Of a stretch of 64,000 nucleotides of DNA, positions 61,949 to 64,000 are shown piece by piece. Both the position numbers and the translations under genes were made by a program. The notes under the pieces were generated by a model that saw nothing but the letters and a program-made list of their open reading frames with translations, did not search any database and was not told the DNA's origin. Source of the DNA: Abelmoschus esculentus (taxonomy: Eukaryota > Streptophyta > Magnoliopsida > Malvales > Malvaceae); contig JAUCBN010000062.1 in NCBI GenBank assembly GCA_035048815.1, forward strand, positions 8,070,001 to 8,134,000, written 5' to 3'. Each line of letters opens with the position of its first letter. The stretch's first letter is position 1.

Positions 61949-64000
61949 TAAAGCCCATTTAGACATGCACGCTCTAAACCCTAAAAAATGATCGAAAATG
62001 ATGTTTAATCAAATTTTACGGGCTCAAAAATTTAATTATGGACTTTTGACCCTAATTATACTGCTTAATCTCAAATTTTATGCTTTTTACTCGGTTAAAA
62101 TTCGAACGGGTTCACTCTAAAGCTCATTTAGACATGCACGCTCTGAACCCTACAAAACGATCGAAAATGATGTTTAATGAAATTTTATAGGTTCAACTAT
62201 TTAATTATGGGCTTTTGGACCTAATTATACAACTTAATCTCAAATTTGGTGCATTTTACTCAGTTAAAATTCGAACGGGTTCACACTAAAGCCCATTTAG
62301 ACATGCACGCTCTAAACCCTAAAAAATGATCGAAAATGATGTTTAATCAAATTTTATGGGCTCAAAAATTTAACTATGGACTTTTGAACCTAATTATACA
62401 GCTTAATCTCAATTTTGGAGCTTTTTACTCAGTTAAATTTCGAAGGGGTTTACTCTAAAGCCCATTTAGACATGCACGCTCTAAACCCTAAAAAATGATC
62501 GAAAATGATGTTTAATGAAATTTTATGGGTGCAACTATTTAATTATGGGCTTTTGGACCTAATTATACATCTTAATCTCAAATTTGGAGCTTTTTACTCG
62601 GTTAAAATCTGAACGGGTTCACTCTAAAGCCCATTTAGACATGCACGCTCTAAACCCTAAAATATGATCGAAAATGATGTTTAATCAAATTTTATGGGCT
62701 CAAAAATTTAATTATGGACTTTTGACCCTAATTATACTGCTTAATCTCAAATTTTATACTTTTTACTCGGTTAAAATTCGAACGGGTTCACTCTAAAGCT
62801 CATTTAGACATGCACGCTCTGAACCCTACAAAACGATCGAAAATGATGTTTAATGAAATTTTATGGGTTCAACTATTTAATTATGGGCTTTTGGACCTAA
62901 TTATACAACTTAATCTGAAGTTTGGTGCATTTTACTCAGTTAAAATTCGAACGGGTTCACACTAAAGCCCATTTAGACATGCACGCTCTAAACCCTAAAA
63001 AATGATCGAAAATGATGTTTAATCAAATTTTATGGGCTCAAAAATTTAACTATGGACTTTTGAACCTAATTATACAGCTTAATCTCAATTTTGGAGGTTT
63101 TTACTCAATTAAAATTCGAACGGGTTCACACTAAAGCCCATTTAGACATGCACGCTCTAAACCCTAAAAAATGATCGAAAATGATGTTTAATCAAATTTT
63201 ATGGGCTCAAAAATTTAACTATGGACTTTTGAACCTAATTATACAGCTTAATCTCAATTTTGGAGCTTTTTACTCAGTTAAATTTCGAAGGGGTTCACTC
63301 TAAAGCCCATTTAGACATGCACGCTCTAAACCCTAAAAAATGATCGAAAATGATGTTTAATCAAATTTTATGGGCTCAAAAATTTAATTATGGACTTTTG
63401 ACCCTAATTATACTGCTTAATCTCAAATTTTATGCTTTTTACTCGGTTAAAATTCGAACGGGTTCACTCTAAAGCTCATTTAGACATGCACGCTCTGAAC
63501 CCTACAAAACGATCGAAAATGATGTTTAATCAAATTTTATGGGCTCAAAAATTTAACTATGGACTTTTGAACCTAATTATACAGCTTAATCTCAATTTTG
63601 GAGCTTTTTACTCAGTTAAAATTCGAACGGGTTCACACTAAAGCCCATTTAGACATGCACGCTCTAAACCCTAAAAAATGATCGAAAATGATGTTTAATC
63701 AAATTTTATGGGCTCAAAAATTGAACTATGGACTTTTGAACCTAATTATACAGCTTAATCTCAATTTTGGAGGTTTTTACTCAGTTAAAATTCGAACGGG
63801 TTCACACTAAAGCCCATTTAGACATGCACGCTCTAAACCCTAAAAAATGATCGAAAATGATGTTTAATCAAATTTTATGGGCTAAAAAATTTAACTATGG
63901 ACTTTTGAACCTAATTATACAGCTTAATCTCAATTTTGGAGCTTTTTACTCAGTTAAATTTCGAAGGGGTTCACTCTAAAGCCCATTTAGACATGCACGC
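61949..64000 (+). repeat. 15-monomer higher-order repeat, unit 6 (cut by window end)
   Basis: Starts with TTTTACGGG and follows the standard order through TATAGGTTC (62186), AAAATATG, AATCTGAAG, AAAATTGAAC (about 63720) and GGGCTAAAAAA (about 63883). The window ends just after the start of the thirteenth monomer, so the array continues. Confidence 0.92.

Larger units (their letters stand above)
1..64000. repeat. Uninterrupted 169-bp tandem satellite array (centromere-like)
   Basis: The same monomer repeats head to tail from the first to the last base. GACATGCAC at 115 and at 63990 are 63875 bp apart, which is 378 x 169 minus 7; the deficit matches seven monomers that each lack one T. Interim checks agree: monomer starts at 9392, 26291 and 32205 are short of the exact 169 grid by 5, 6 and 7. 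No inverted monomer, insertion or unique spacer was seen. The commonest monomer (26291-26459) has 54 G/C of 169. Length near one nucleosome, local homogenisation and higher-order repeats are known features of centromeric satellites. That this array is an active centromere is inference, because pericentromeric and subtelomeric satellites look similar. The family was not recognised. Both array ends lie outside the window. Confidence 0.98.

Noticed and set aside
233..63641. More than forty open frames of 64-80 codons encoding near-identical peptides beginning MLFTRLKF or MELFTQLNF
   Set aside because: They lie wholly within B-C satellite dimers and owe their length to single changes that remove a TGA. 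169 bp is not a multiple of three, so the frame cannot continue. No ribosome-binding or promoter context differs from that of the silent copies. Three of them start at TTG. Not annotated as genes.
1..64000. Human or primate alpha satellite, because the period is close to 171 bp
   Set aside because: The period is 169 bp and none of the alpha-satellite sequence features that I know are present. Only the length is similar.
1..64000. CRISPR array
   Set aside because: There are no short direct repeats separated by unique spacers. The whole 169 bp is repeated, with gradual variation.
1..64000. Bacterial or phage origin
   Set aside because: A 64-kb gene-free tandem array with nested higher-order repeats has no counterpart that I know in bacterial or phage genomes.

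Overview
The whole 64 kb window is one uninterrupted tandem satellite array. I found no gene, RNA gene, transposon, CRISPR array or unique sequence in it. The repeat unit is an AT-rich monomer of 169 bp (32% G+C in the commonest version), always head to tail in the same orientation. Counting from the word GACATGCAC at 115 to its last copy at 63990 gives 378 periods. Of these, 371 are 169 bp and 7 are 168 bp, and the seven short ones all lack the same single T. A nucleosome-sized monomer, strong local homogenisation and multi-monomer higher-order repeats (HORs) are typical of centromeric or pericentromeric satellites of eukaryotes. The plant-type telomere word CCCTAAA in almost every monomer makes a flowering plant plausible, but I do not recognise the family and cannot name a species.

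Naming used below (monomer start set at TAAAGC; first full monomer at 102). A = the commonest type (A1 has GGAGTTTT, A2 has GGACTTTT). B = head GGGCTCAAAA, then GACCCTAATTATACTGC and TTTTATGC. B' = B with TTTTAGGC and TACACGG. C = CTGAACCCTACAAAACGATCG then GGGTTCAAC and GGTGCATTTT. C' = C with GATATTTAATC and GAACGCGTTC. C'' = C with AATCTGAAG. C* = C with TATAGGTTC. D = GGGTGCAAC and ATACATCTT. E = GGAGGTTTTTACTCAATT. F = TTAGAGATTTTT. G = A with tail CTCGGTTAAAATCTG. B is nearly always followed by C, so B-C is a standing 338-bp dimer.

Layout: 1-1115, lead-in monomers. 1116-9391, a 26-monomer HOR (4391 bp) present once in full and once nearly in full. 9392-15136, short HORs of 5 to 8 monomers, each anchored on B'. 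15137-18178, a 9-monomer HOR (1521 bp) in two copies. 18179-23417, a 16-monomer HOR (2704 bp) in two diverging copies. 23418-31359, a mosaic transition zone where the left-hand monomer types (D with TGTGC, C', B') end and the right-hand types (C'', E, F, G) begin. 31360-40823, 7-monomer HORs (1183 bp) with 6-, 8- and 13-monomer variants. 40824-48428, mosaic with local 4-monomer repeats. 48429-64000, a 15-monomer HOR (2535 bp) repeated to the end of the window, with one 5-monomer partial unit at 58569-59413.

Open frames of 64 to 80 codons recur throughout but are products of the repeat: they open where B meets C because a TGA reads CGA there, and they encode nearly the same peptide each time. 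The real content of the window is its record of satellite evolution: a rigid monomer phase, nested HORs, shared private mutations that date duplications, and visible unequal-exchange joints.
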